Shown in pieces: positions 1 to 7,493 of a stretch of DNA of 22,390 bases. Both the position numbers and the translations under genes were made by a program. Source of the DNA: JARLFX01 sp036404255 (lineage in GTDB: Bacteria; Acidobacteriota; Terriglobia; Terriglobales; Acidobacteriaceae); NCBI GenBank assembly GCA_036404255.1, contig DASWOP010000120.1:1-22390 (forward strand), in the 5' to 3' direction. Numbering within the stretch: the first letter of the stretch is position 1; every line of letters starts with the position of its first letter. The notes beneath the pieces are model-generated. The model saw only the letters and a list, made by a program, of their open reading frames with translations, was not told the DNA's origin and ran no database searches.

Positions 1-2411
1 CCTGCATCCACTGCGATACCGGAAGGTGTAAATGCCGTACTGCCGAGAGAAACCGTGAGCTGACTGAAGTTTGTCCCCAACTCCACAACCTGCTTATTGC
101 CCGTGTCCACCACGTATAGATTGCCAGAGCTATCCACCGCCAGATCTGCCGGTGCGTTCAGTCCGCTCAGTGTCAGCGTCTTCTGTCCGCCGAGGGTAAA
201 AGCTTCTACCACGCGATTCGCCCCGGTATCCGCCACATACACATTCCCTTGCCCATCCACGGCAACGCCAGTAGGCGCGGTGAATCCCGTGGCAAACGCC
301 GTCGCTGCACCGCCCGTGGCGCTGGTCACGGCAATGCGGTTGTTACCCGTGTCTGCCACGTAGATGTTGCCCTTGCCGTCCACCGCAACCTGCGCAGGAT
401 TGCTCAGACCGGTGATCAGCGTAACCGGAGTGCCTCCCGCGGCTGCAACTTTCTTCACCGTATTCGAATTCGTATCTGAGATATACAGATTGCCGATCAG
501 ATCCACAGCAACACCATTCGGCTTCAGCCCAGTGCCGATCGTGGTTTGCGTACCCGGATCCATAGAAATATTCGCTGCCTGTCCTACCCCGCTCAGATAA
601 GCTGATACCGCCGACCCCATAAAGCTTACTGCTCCCTCACGCAATCCTGCAGCGGCCGGAGTGAATTGCGCATAGAACACGCATGTTTTGGCCGCCGGAA
701 TCGCGGTGTTCAAAGTGCAGGTATCGCCGCCTGGGTCAGAGAATTCCGTCGTCGTACCACCCTGCAGGCTGAAAGTTTCACTCGTAAAATTCGCAGCGGA
801 CACCGCCAGAAAGGCGAGTGGCTGCGTTGTAGAAGCTCCAGCAACGGTGGCAGGAAACTGTGTATTGAGGGAGAACTTGCGGACAACCGCGTTGCCGCTC
901 TCCGTCTCGTAGAAATTGCCCAGCGAATCGAAGCTGATCTGGCCGCTCGCGCTCACCGTCAGTTGCGTTGCCGGGCAGCCATCGCCACCAGTATCGACCG
1001 ATTTCGGTCCACTGGTGCCGGAGCAGTATGCGCCAGCCACCGGCGCGGTTCCCGTTATTCCACCCACTACGGTGGCAATGCCCGTCTTGCCATCCACCCT
1101 CCAGATCAGCCGGTTAGTGCTGTCGTAAAGATAGATGTCACCCGCCTGACTCATGCCCGCAACTGAAACCAAACCGAAAGCCAGCTGCGTCGCAAGCAGC
1201 CCATTGTTGGCAATGGTTGCGGTTGATGCTCCACCACCCGCAACGGTATACACATTATTCTTCTGCGGATTGCTGACGTTCACCAGGCTGCCCGTTCCCT
1301 GGTAGATCGCGCGAATGCGGGCATTCGTGGAGTCAGCGACGTACACATTCGCATTCACATCCAGAAAAACTGAATAAGGCGAATTGAATGTGGCTTTCGT
1401 GGCCAGATCGCCATCTCCATCCGCTCCACCAACAGCTCCCGGCGCACACCCGGTCGATGGCTGTGTACAGCCTGCGCTGCCTGCAAAGGTAGTGATAAAC
1501 GCCGTCGTCCCATCCACCTTGCGGATGTTGTTGTTTGTGCTTCCACCAGCCGTATTGCCATCTGAGATATACAGATTCTCATTGGCATCTACCGCAATGT
1601 CGCGAATGGAATACATCGTGCCATTCTTGGCCACGCCACCGTCGCCGTTATAGCCGCCCGTTCCACCCACGATGCTGTACACGTAGCCGACCTTCGGATC
1701 GGTGCCGGTAGCAACAGATCCGTTTGCCTTCAATAGCGTTGCAGCAGCGGTCCCGCCCACGTAGAGCATTCGCACCAGCCCACCCGATGCGCTGGTGAAG
1801 AAGACATTTCCATCCTTGTCGATGGCCGGTGTGCGTGGCCTTATATAGGCCTGCGTACCCGGGCAGCCATTGCCCGATGAATCAATCGCTGGATTGCCAG
1901 AGGTTCCCCCGCTACAGTAGTACGCCGAGCCAGACTTGCTGATCGCACCTGTGCGCCCGCCCGCAAGTGCATAGATGTGCCCAACCTGTGGAGTGAAAGC
2001 GCTCGTATTCGCCGCGATAATCGCTGCGGCCAGCGCAGCGCCACCGTTGTAGATCACGCGCAGTTCATAGTCTCCATAATCGCCGATATAGATATTCCCC
2101 AGCGAATCAGCCACAGCGGCGTACGGTGTGAGGAAGCTCGCCTGCGTAGGCAGGCAGCTGTCGCCCGTGTGCTTGGCTGCGCTAAAGGTGGCAATGTCCG
2201 AACTGCACAGCACAGACGAACTGCCGCTAGCGAGCCCTGCAATCGTCGACGCAAACGGTATCGGCACCACTGCAGGGGCCTGTGCGCGGGCAGAACCCAT
2301 CGCCCCTATCGCAACTACACCCAGTATGGCCGCCAGTCGCATCACCAACCCCACACCCCGGCCGGCATTTATCTGCGTTGCATCATTCTTGTATCTGTCC
2401 TGCTGCTTCAT
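1..2411 (-). CDS. Exported NHL-repeat (beta-propeller) protein with an internal choice-of-anchor-D-like domain, C-terminus cut off by window edge
   Basis: I translated this frame by hand on the minus strand. The sections I read have no stop codon, and the same frame continues to base 1, so about 803 residues are visible and the C-terminus lies outside. The ATG at 2411 is preferred because a GGAG sits 8 nt upstream; an ATG at 2417 is too close to it, and an ATG at 2342 is a possible shorter start. The N-terminus has a hydrophobic stretch (VMRLAAILGVVAIGAMG) ending in SARAQ, a probable signal peptide. The body repeats the NHL pattern, for example GVAVDGQGNVYVADTGANR and GGTGGYNGDGGVA. At roughly residues 530-605 the repeats are interrupted by a beta-sandwich-like segment containing TCVFYAQFTPAAAG, like choice-of-anchor-D/ASH domains; NHL repeats then resume. 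It lies 67 nt behind the TonB receptor gene and is probably co-transcribed. Location is inferred to be periplasm or cell surface, and the ligand is unknown. Confidence 0.85.
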   Translation of the reverse strand, partial: MKQQDRYKNDATQINAGRGVGLVMRLAAILGVVAIGAMGSARAQAPAVVPIPFASTIAGLASGSSSVLCSSDIATFSAAKHTGDSCLPTQASFLTPYAAVADSLGNIYIGDYGDYELRVIYNGGAALAAAIIAANTSAFTPQVGHIYALAGGRTGAISKSGSAYYCSGGTSGNPAIDSSGNGCPGTQAYIRPRTPAIDKDGNVFFTSASGGLVRMLYVGGTAAATLLKANGSVATGTDPKVGYVYSIVGGTGGYNGDGGVAKNGTMYSIRDIAVDANENLYISDGNTAGGSTNNNIRKVDGTTAFITTFAGSAGCTQPSTGCAPGAVGGADGDGDLATKATFNSPYSVFLDVNANVYVADSTNARIRAIYQGTGSLVNVSNPQKNNVYTVAGGGASTATIANNGLLATQLAFGLVSVAGMSQAGDIYLYDSTNRLIWRVDGKTGIATVVGGITGTAPVAGAYCSGTSGPKSVDTGGDGCPATQLTVSASGQISFDSLGNFYETESGNAVVRKFSLNTQFPATVAGASTTQPLAFLAVSAANFTSETFSLQGGTTTEFSDPGGDTCTLNTAIPAAKTCVFYAQFTPAAAGLREGAVSFMGSAVSAYLSGVGQAANISMDPGTQTTIGTGLKPNGVAVDLIGNLYISDTNSNTVKKVAAAGGTPVTLITGLSNPAQVAVDGKGNIYVADTGNNRIAVTSATGGAATAFATGFTAPTGVAVDGQGNVYVADTGANRVVEAFTLGGQKTLTLSGLNAPADLAVDSSGNLYVVDTGNKQVVELGTNFSQLTVSLGSTAFTPSGIAVDA

Positions 2412-2478
2412 ACCCATAACTCCTGCAATCTTTGTCGTGCCGTCAATTCCCACACACTGCGAGCGGTGTATCCGCCCG

Positions 2479-5400
2479 TCAGTAACGCACCGTAAGCGAA
2501 ATCTGCATGCGGCGTCCATTGGTGCCAACGTTGCCGTTGGTTCCCACCGTCGCCTGAATCGTCGCAAAGCTGGCGGCCTGCTGGTTCGCCGTTGCAGACG
2601 ATTCACTCAGCGTCGGATTCGCCAGGTTCGGCGTATTGAACACGTTGTATGCTTCCACCCGGAACTCCGCTACGCTACGCTTTGGCAGATTGAAGTTCCG
2701 CTGCAGAGAGAATTGTGTGTTGATGAAAGCTGGTCCGCGCAGCGTATTACGGCTTACGTTGCCGAATGTGCCGTACGGTGGTGTGGCGAAGGCCGCGGTA
2801 TTGAACCAGTTCAGGACCTTATCGACGCGATGCCGATTGCTTGGCAGACTAGGATTCACACCCGGCACCGCCAGTGGCCGCTGCGGCCTGTCTCCGGTAA
2901 ACGATACGTCGCCGGCAAGTACGATATTGATGGGCATACCCGTGCGTGCGCTGTACAGACCGCCGAATATCCAGCCATTGGCCACCGCCCGGACAGGCCT
3001 GCCAAAGTGCGTTGTCTTCGGCAGGTTGTAAACCCAACCCAGTGTCAGGTTGTGTTTCGTGTCGTAATCGGACACCGCGTAGTTTGACCCCAGGTTTTTC
3101 GGCATCGGAAAACTCGCGTTCGTCGTCTGGCCATTGCTCTGGATGTCCAGTGACTTTGAATAGGTGTACGAAGCCTGCATACTAAGTGATTTCTTCGCCC
3201 TGTGCCGGTACTGGATCTGCAGGGAATTGTAGTTCGAACTGCCCACCGTATTATTGTCCACCACTCCCTGGCCGCCATAGGCATAGCCCGGATAGGTCAC
3301 GCGATTCTGTTGTGATGTTGCGGCAACAGTTGAGGAGAGCGTTGCCACGCCATTGGTAATGGTGACGGGACAATAGATCGGATTCGCCTGGTAATACGCC
3401 CCTGTGCAATCGAAGATACCGGAGTTCTGATCGAACTGAACCAGTTGATGGCGGCCGAACTTCGCCACATAATTCATCTCCAGCGTGCCCGAGCTTCCGA
3501 CCTTCCGCTGGAACCCAATGTTTACCGCTTCGGTATACGGCGTGGTGATATTGCGGTCTGCATAGTTCACGCTGTAGGGCGTGCCGAAATACGTGCTTCC
3601 CTTGGTGTAGTTGGGCGCAATCTGCGGCTGGTTCAGCAGCGGCTGAGAATAGCCACCGGCCGGATACGTGTACTGCGCGCTGTAATGGTAGGGTGCACCG
3701 ATGCCCACCACGGCTGCATTGATCGCATCGTAGAAGATGCCAATTCCGCCGCGAATCGTAGTGGAACCGTTGCCAAACAGGTCGTACGCAAAGCCTAAGC
3801 GTGGAGCCAGGTTGTTATACCGCGAGCGCACGCTGGCGTTACCCAGCGCCGGATCGCCCTCATAGCCCAGCCCCGCGGGCGCCGTCGGAAATACTGACGA
3901 CTGGAAGCCCGGAGTAAAGGCAACACCCTGACCGTCCGCGGAGTGCCATGCGAACGGCAACTCATACCGCAACCCATAATTAAGCGTCAGCTTCGATGTT
4001 GCCCGCCAGTCATCCTGCGCATACATATACACGTCGTTCTGCACCGCACCCAGGTTGCTGAAGTTCGCCAGCTGCTCCTGGTACATCAACCCCATCAGAA
4101 AATCCGCCGTGTTCGCCTGCGTATACTGCTGCTCAGACTCCAGGAACGGCGTTGCGTCCCAGCGATGCAAATACTGCAAGTAGAGATACTGAGCGCCGAA
4201 CTGGAAGTTATGGTTCCCGTGCGTCCATGTAAAGTTGTCGTCTACCTCGGTGTTTTCATTCACCGTGAAGGAATACGTCGAATTGGCGCTGCCAACAGTG
4301 AATCGGCTCGTCACCTCAATCTTCGGCAGAGAATTCACCATCGCCGGCTGATAAAGATTCGAACCGAGATCCTGAAACGTTGTGTGGTCGGTCGGATAGA
4401 TGGTGTAGTTGTAACGCTTGTAACCTACGCGTAGAACGTTCAGCATGGTTGGCGTCACCACAAATTGGTCGCCGATATTTCCCGCGTAAATACCGCCTGT
4501 ATTCAAATCCTGTTCATACCCTGCAACGCCGGGCGCCGTGCCTGCCGTGGTGGCGCTGTTTGACGTCACATCATTCGCGTTGGTCACGTAGAAGCGCATG
4601 TCCAGCGTGTGCCGGCCAAGGTTGACGTCCACGCGGGCGAGACCGTCCCACTCATTGCGCGGCTGCTTCGCTGTTGTCGTTGTTGTTGGAAAACCAGCCG
4701 CATTCACTCCATTGGGCAGCGGCAGGTACTTGTTCATGAAATTCACGATGACCGGGTTGAAGCAGAACGCCGGTATCTCTTCATACGGCATGTAGTTCTT
4801 GTGGTAAACGGGCCCGCTCCCCAAAGAGCCATATAGGCTGTCCAGCGCCGTCACGCAGGGCGAAGTACCCGTTCCACCGGCCCACTGGTACGCCGCGTTC
4901 TCTTGTGACTGAAAGCCCGAAGAGTAAGCCGAGCTCTCCAGCGGATTACGCAGATAGCAGTTGTAGTAGGGCACGCCCGGGCACGTCGGAGCTCCTGTCG
5001 TAGATGAAACCTGCGGCGTCGTCGGAAAGTTCACGCCAAAGTTTGCGCACTGCATACCGGCAAACCCCGCATACTGGCACATATGTGGAACGCCTGCTGT
5101 GGTGGCCGTAGGAGCTACGTCATAGCCGCGTTCCAGCGCCGTCGGCGTCTCATCCAGCGCGAACACCGTCTGCGCCGCCCGCAGGTCCTGGAAGCCAATA
5201 AAAAATGTGACCTTATTACGCAGAATCGGGCCGCCCAGCGTGGCACCAAACTGGTTCTGCACCAGTGCAGGATTCAGGTGCGAGATGTAGTCCGCCGCAT
5301 TCAGGGCATGGTTCTGGATGTACTCCCACAGCGAGCCGTGGTATGTGTTGGAGCCGGACTTGGTGAGCACATTCACAATACTGCCCACATTGCGGCCGTA

Positions 5401-6150
5401 CTGTGCCTTGAAATTGTTGAGCAGAATACTCATTTCACCGACCATCGGACGCGGGGGATAATTCAGACCGGTGTTGTAGAACATGTTGTTCCACAGCACG
5501 CCGTCCAGCAGAAACATGTTCTGATTGTTGCGCGAACCGCTGATGTTGAAGGTTGGGCCACCCGTGTCACTGGTAAATGTCGTCGGTGCATTTACGTTGG
5601 AAACGCCCGGCAGCATAGCCGCCATGGCAATTACGTTGTTGCCGTCCACCGGCAGGTTTTCCACCATCTTGTTGTCGATCATGGCGCCGATGGTCGCGGA
5701 ACGCGTATCCACCGTCGTTCCCTCTGACTGCACCGTGGTCTGTTCGGACGCAGAACCCACCACCAGCTTGGCATCCGTGCGGACGTTCTGGTCTGCGTCC
5801 AGTTGCACTCCCTCCACCACGTAGGTCTCAAAGAGAGGCGCCGCCACGGTCAGGGTATACATGCCAACCGCCACATCGCTGAAGACATACTCACCGCGGC
5901 TATTGCTCTCTGCCGTGCGCTGCGCGTTGGTTGCGGTGTTCACCAGCGTAATGGTGGCGCCTACGACCACCTTACCCTGTGGGTCCATCACATTGCCGGA
6001 GATCGTGCCGGTATTCTGTGCCTGGCCTAGGGCCATCACCGTACATCCAAGCAGGATCGCGAACACAAACCCTGTCCGCCTCGCTATGCCCCGGCCCATC
6101 CATCCAAAAGCGCTTACGCCCTCACCCAATATCTTGCTTAGTTTCAACAT
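2479..6150 (-). CDS. TonB-dependent receptor, Oar-like, with N-terminal carboxypeptidase-regulatory-like domain
   Basis: This 1,223-residue protein is an outer-membrane receptor of the type that is abundant in Acidobacteriota. A signal peptide (hydrophobic core FVFAILLGCTVMALG, residues about 28-43) precedes a carboxypeptidase-regulatory-like beta-sandwich (about 47-135; GTISGNVMDPQGKVVVGA). A plug domain follows (about 140-265), containing ENLPVDGNN and the NISGSRNNQNMFLLDG motif typical of these proteins. The rest is a 22-strand-type barrel ending in ISLTVRY; a terminal aromatic residue is the usual outer-membrane barrel signal. Length is normal for the subfamily. The start is supported by AAGGT 5 nt upstream. 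A secreted NHL protein follows after 67 nt and the kduI/GH105 genes precede it, so uptake or binding of pectic oligosaccharides is a reasonable inference. The substrate cannot be read from the sequence, and no TonB or ExbBD gene is nearby. Confidence 0.93.
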   Translation of the reverse strand: MLKLSKILGEGVSAFGWMGRGIARRTGFVFAILLGCTVMALGQAQNTGTISGNVMDPQGKVVVGATITLVNTATNAQRTAESNSRGEYVFSDVAVGMYTLTVAAPLFETYVVEGVQLDADQNVRTDAKLVVGSASEQTTVQSEGTTVDTRSATIGAMIDNKMVENLPVDGNNVIAMAAMLPGVSNVNAPTTFTSDTGGPTFNISGSRNNQNMFLLDGVLWNNMFYNTGLNYPPRPMVGEMSILLNNFKAQYGRNVGSIVNVLTKSGSNTYHGSLWEYIQNHALNAADYISHLNPALVQNQFGATLGGPILRNKVTFFIGFQDLRAAQTVFALDETPTALERGYDVAPTATTAGVPHMCQYAGFAGMQCANFGVNFPTTPQVSSTTGAPTCPGVPYYNCYLRNPLESSAYSSGFQSQENAAYQWAGGTGTSPCVTALDSLYGSLGSGPVYHKNYMPYEEIPAFCFNPVIVNFMNKYLPLPNGVNAAGFPTTTTTAKQPRNEWDGLARVDVNLGRHTLDMRFYVTNANDVTSNSATTAGTAPGVAGYEQDLNTGGIYAGNIGDQFVVTPTMLNVLRVGYKRYNYTIYPTDHTTFQDLGSNLYQPAMVNSLPKIEVTSRFTVGSANSTYSFTVNENTEVDDNFTWTHGNHNFQFGAQYLYLQYLHRWDATPFLESEQQYTQANTADFLMGLMYQEQLANFSNLGAVQNDVYMYAQDDWRATSKLTLNYGLRYELPFAWHSADGQGVAFTPGFQSSVFPTAPAGLGYEGDPALGNASVRSRYNNLAPRLGFAYDLFGNGSTTIRGGIGIFYDAINAAVVGIGAPYHYSAQYTYPAGGYSQPLLNQPQIAPNYTKGSTYFGTPYSVNYADRNITTPYTEAVNIGFQRKVGSSGTLEMNYVAKFGRHQLVQFDQNSGIFDCTGAYYQANPIYCPVTITNGVATLSSTVAATSQQNRVTYPGYAYGGQGVVDNNTVGSSNYNSLQIQYRHRAKKSLSMQASYTYSKSLDIQSNGQTTNASFPMPKNLGSNYAVSDYDTKHNLTLGWVYNLPKTTHFGRPVRAVANGWIFGGLYSARTGMPINIVLAGDVSFTGDRPQRPLAVPGVNPSLPSNRHRVDKVLNWFNTAAFATPPYGTFGNVSRNTLRGPAFINTQFSLQRNFNLPKRSVAEFRVEAYNVFNTPNLANPTLSESSATANQQAASFATIQATVGTNGNVGTNGRRMQISLTVRY

Positions 6151-6318
6151 TGCATACCTTCAACTGCGTAATTTTGTGCGCCGGTTTCACTGACCCGCGC
6201 TGATCGATCATCGTGCCCTGTTCTTCTGGAACAGCGAATAGCGAACGGGATATGACTGGCAACCATCGCACGTCGGTCATTCCGAAAAAGAGATCGCTAA
6301 TATTTTCTGGCGGCAACA

Positions 6319-6348
6319 ACCATGCTCCATTTTTCTTGTCGTTGTCAA
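6319..6348 (-). promoter_or_regulatory. Candidate promoter for the TonB receptor
   Basis: On the minus strand a perfect TTGACA (-35, 6348-6343) sits in an A/T-rich context. An 18-nt spacer leads to CATGGT (6324-6319), a poor -10 match (3 of 6). The box is about 190 nt ahead of the receptor start, which would give a long leader. The -35 is convincing; the -10 is not. Confidence 0.25.
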
Positions 6349-6376
6349 GCAAAATTCGAAGTTCAAACTATTTTCT

Positions 6377-6574
6377 TTAGCCCCACGATTTGCGGCTTTT
6401 CTCTGCACCACATACATCGCATCCCCTGCGAAATCCAAAGTAGTTGTGAGCCTTGAATTTCGACAGGAGAAGCGCCACAGGCATACGGCGGTCGGCCCGG
6501 CTCTTGGGGTCCAGGCCCAAAAAAATAGAGCCTGCCACCTGCTGACCGAGGACTCCATCCCGCACAAGCTGCAA
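6377..6574 (-). CDS. Possible small hypothetical protein, 65 residues from a TTG start
   Basis: This minus-strand frame ends at a TAA (6377-6379). It has no ATG start; TTG at 6574 is the usual reading, and the frame stays open upstream to a TAG just past kduI. The peptide has a mixed, protein-like composition (LFGLDPKSR-like middle, read as IFLGLDPKSRADRR), a CDVC pair near the end and a basic tail. Third positions are about two-thirds G/C, similar to the neighbouring genes. No clear Shine-Dalgarno is visible and I recognise no family. It could be a small gene, a decayed fragment, or chance. Confidence 0.25.
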   Translation of the reverse strand: MQLVRDGVLGQQVAGSIFLGLDPKSRADRRMPVALLLSKFKAHNYFGFRRGCDVCGAEKSRKSWG

Positions 6575-6634
6575 CGCATAGTGTTCTATGCGTCCGCTTC
6601 GCCGGAGAGCTCCTTCATCAGCAGATGACAGGCC

Positions 6635-6654
6635 AATACTGCTGGCGCAGTACT
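6635..6654 (-). terminator. Short hairpin directly behind kduI
   Basis: AATACTGC (6635-6642) and GCAGTACT (6647-6654) form an 8-bp stem with one G-U pair and a 4-nt loop, 5 nt beyond the kduI stop codon. No T-run follows on the minus strand, so it is a weak terminator candidate or a 3'-end stabilising hairpin. Confidence 0.3.
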
Positions 6655-6659
6655 ACTGT

Positions 6660-7493
6660 TTAGAGCAGTTCTTTTACCTTGATCGGGTCCATGTCGTCGT
6701 ACGCCTGGTTCTCGCCGCCCATGCCCCAGCAGAAGGTATAGTTTCTGGTCCCCACACCGGCATGAATGCTCCAGCCCGGCGAGACCACCACCTCTTTATC
6801 CGCAATGAGCAGATGGCGCGTCTCTTCCGCAGGTCCCATCAGGTGAACGATCCGGTCATCCGCCGGGATGTTGAAGTACAGATACACCTCAGAGCGCCGC
6901 ATGTGCGTATGTGGAGGCATGGTGTTCCATGCGCTTCCCTCTGCCAGTTCGGTAAAGCCCATCACCAACTGGCAGCTCTTCAGCCCGCCCAGCCAGATAT
7001 GCTTCCGGATCTCGCGCTTGTTCACCGTCTCCAGTGAACCCAGCTTCACCGGCTCCAAATCGGCACGCTTGGAGATCTGTACCGGATACTCCTTGTGAGC
7101 TGGATAGCTCAGCAGGTAGAACTCCGCCGGCGCCGCCGCATCCGCGCTGGTAAACTCCACGTTCTCATTGCCGCGGCCAATGTAGAGGCAGTCCAGATTG
7201 CCCAGCTCATAGCTGGTCTCGCCCACCTTCACGGTGCCGGCGCCCTTGCCAATATTCAGCACGCCAATCTCGCGGCGCTCCAGGAAGTAAGTCGCCCGCA
7301 GTTCCGGCGCTGTCTCCAGCTTCAGCGGAGTCTTGGTCGGCACTGCTCCGCCAATCACCGTGCGGTCCAGGTCCACGTAGACCATCTCGATTGCACCCGG
7401 CTTGAACAACTCGGTCAGCAGGAATGTCTCCCGCAGTTCAGCCGTTGTCATGCGTGGGTAACGGACCTTATCTGCCATCTCAAGTATCTTCAT
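6660..7493 (-). CDS. kduI: 5-keto-4-deoxyuronate isomerase (4-deoxy-L-threo-5-hexosulose-uronate ketol-isomerase)
   Basis: KduI converts 5-keto-4-deoxyuronate, the open-chain form of the unsaturated uronate released from pectin, into 2,5-diketo-3-deoxygluconate in the cytoplasm. The 277-residue length matches the family (E. coli KduI is 278). It is a cupin enzyme, and all four expected zinc ligands are visible: H195 and H197 in MPPHTHMRRSEVYLYF, E202 in the same motif, and H244 in SPGWSIHAGVGTRNY. The N-terminal VRYPRMTTAELRETFLL and the C-terminal WGMGGENQAYDDMD are also typical. Its ATG overlaps the stop of the upstream GH105 gene as ATGA, so translation is probably coupled. This fits directly, because the GH105 enzyme releases the KduI substrate. 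The KduI product would be reduced by one of the two KduD proteins encoded here. Confidence 0.97.
   Translation of the reverse strand: MKILEMADKVRYPRMTTAELRETFLLTELFKPGAIEMVYVDLDRTVIGGAVPTKTPLKLETAPELRATYFLERREIGVLNIGKGAGTVKVGETSYELGNLDCLYIGRGNENVEFTSADAAAPAEFYLLSYPAHKEYPVQISKRADLEPVKLGSLETVNKREIRKHIWLGGLKSCQLVMGFTELAEGSAWNTMPPHTHMRRSEVYLYFNIPADDRIVHLMGPAEETRHLLIADKEVVVSPGWSIHAGVGTRNYTFCWGMGGENQAYDDMDPIKVKELL

Larger units (their letters stand above)
6151..6659. other. 509-nt intergenic region between kduI and the TonB receptor
   Basis: This is the longest non-coding gap in the window. On the minus strand it holds a short hairpin right behind kduI, one open frame with coding-like composition (6377-6574), and an A/T-rich stretch (about 6300-6400) with a TTGACA box that could be the receptor promoter. 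The gap probably separates the receptor transcription unit from the catabolic genes. I see no member of the repeat families found elsewhere in the window. Confidence 0.6.

Noticed and set aside
97..2254. Several plus- and minus-strand open frames of 60-170 codons across the left end
   Set aside because: They overlap the minus-strand NHL gene, which explains the region with clear repeat motifs. The shadow translations show no family features.
2128..3087. A 319-codon plus-strand frame
   Set aside because: It spans the end of the TonB receptor gene, the short spacer and the start of the NHL gene, all convincingly coding on the other strand. Its residue composition (rich in Arg, Cys and His) is typical of antisense translation.
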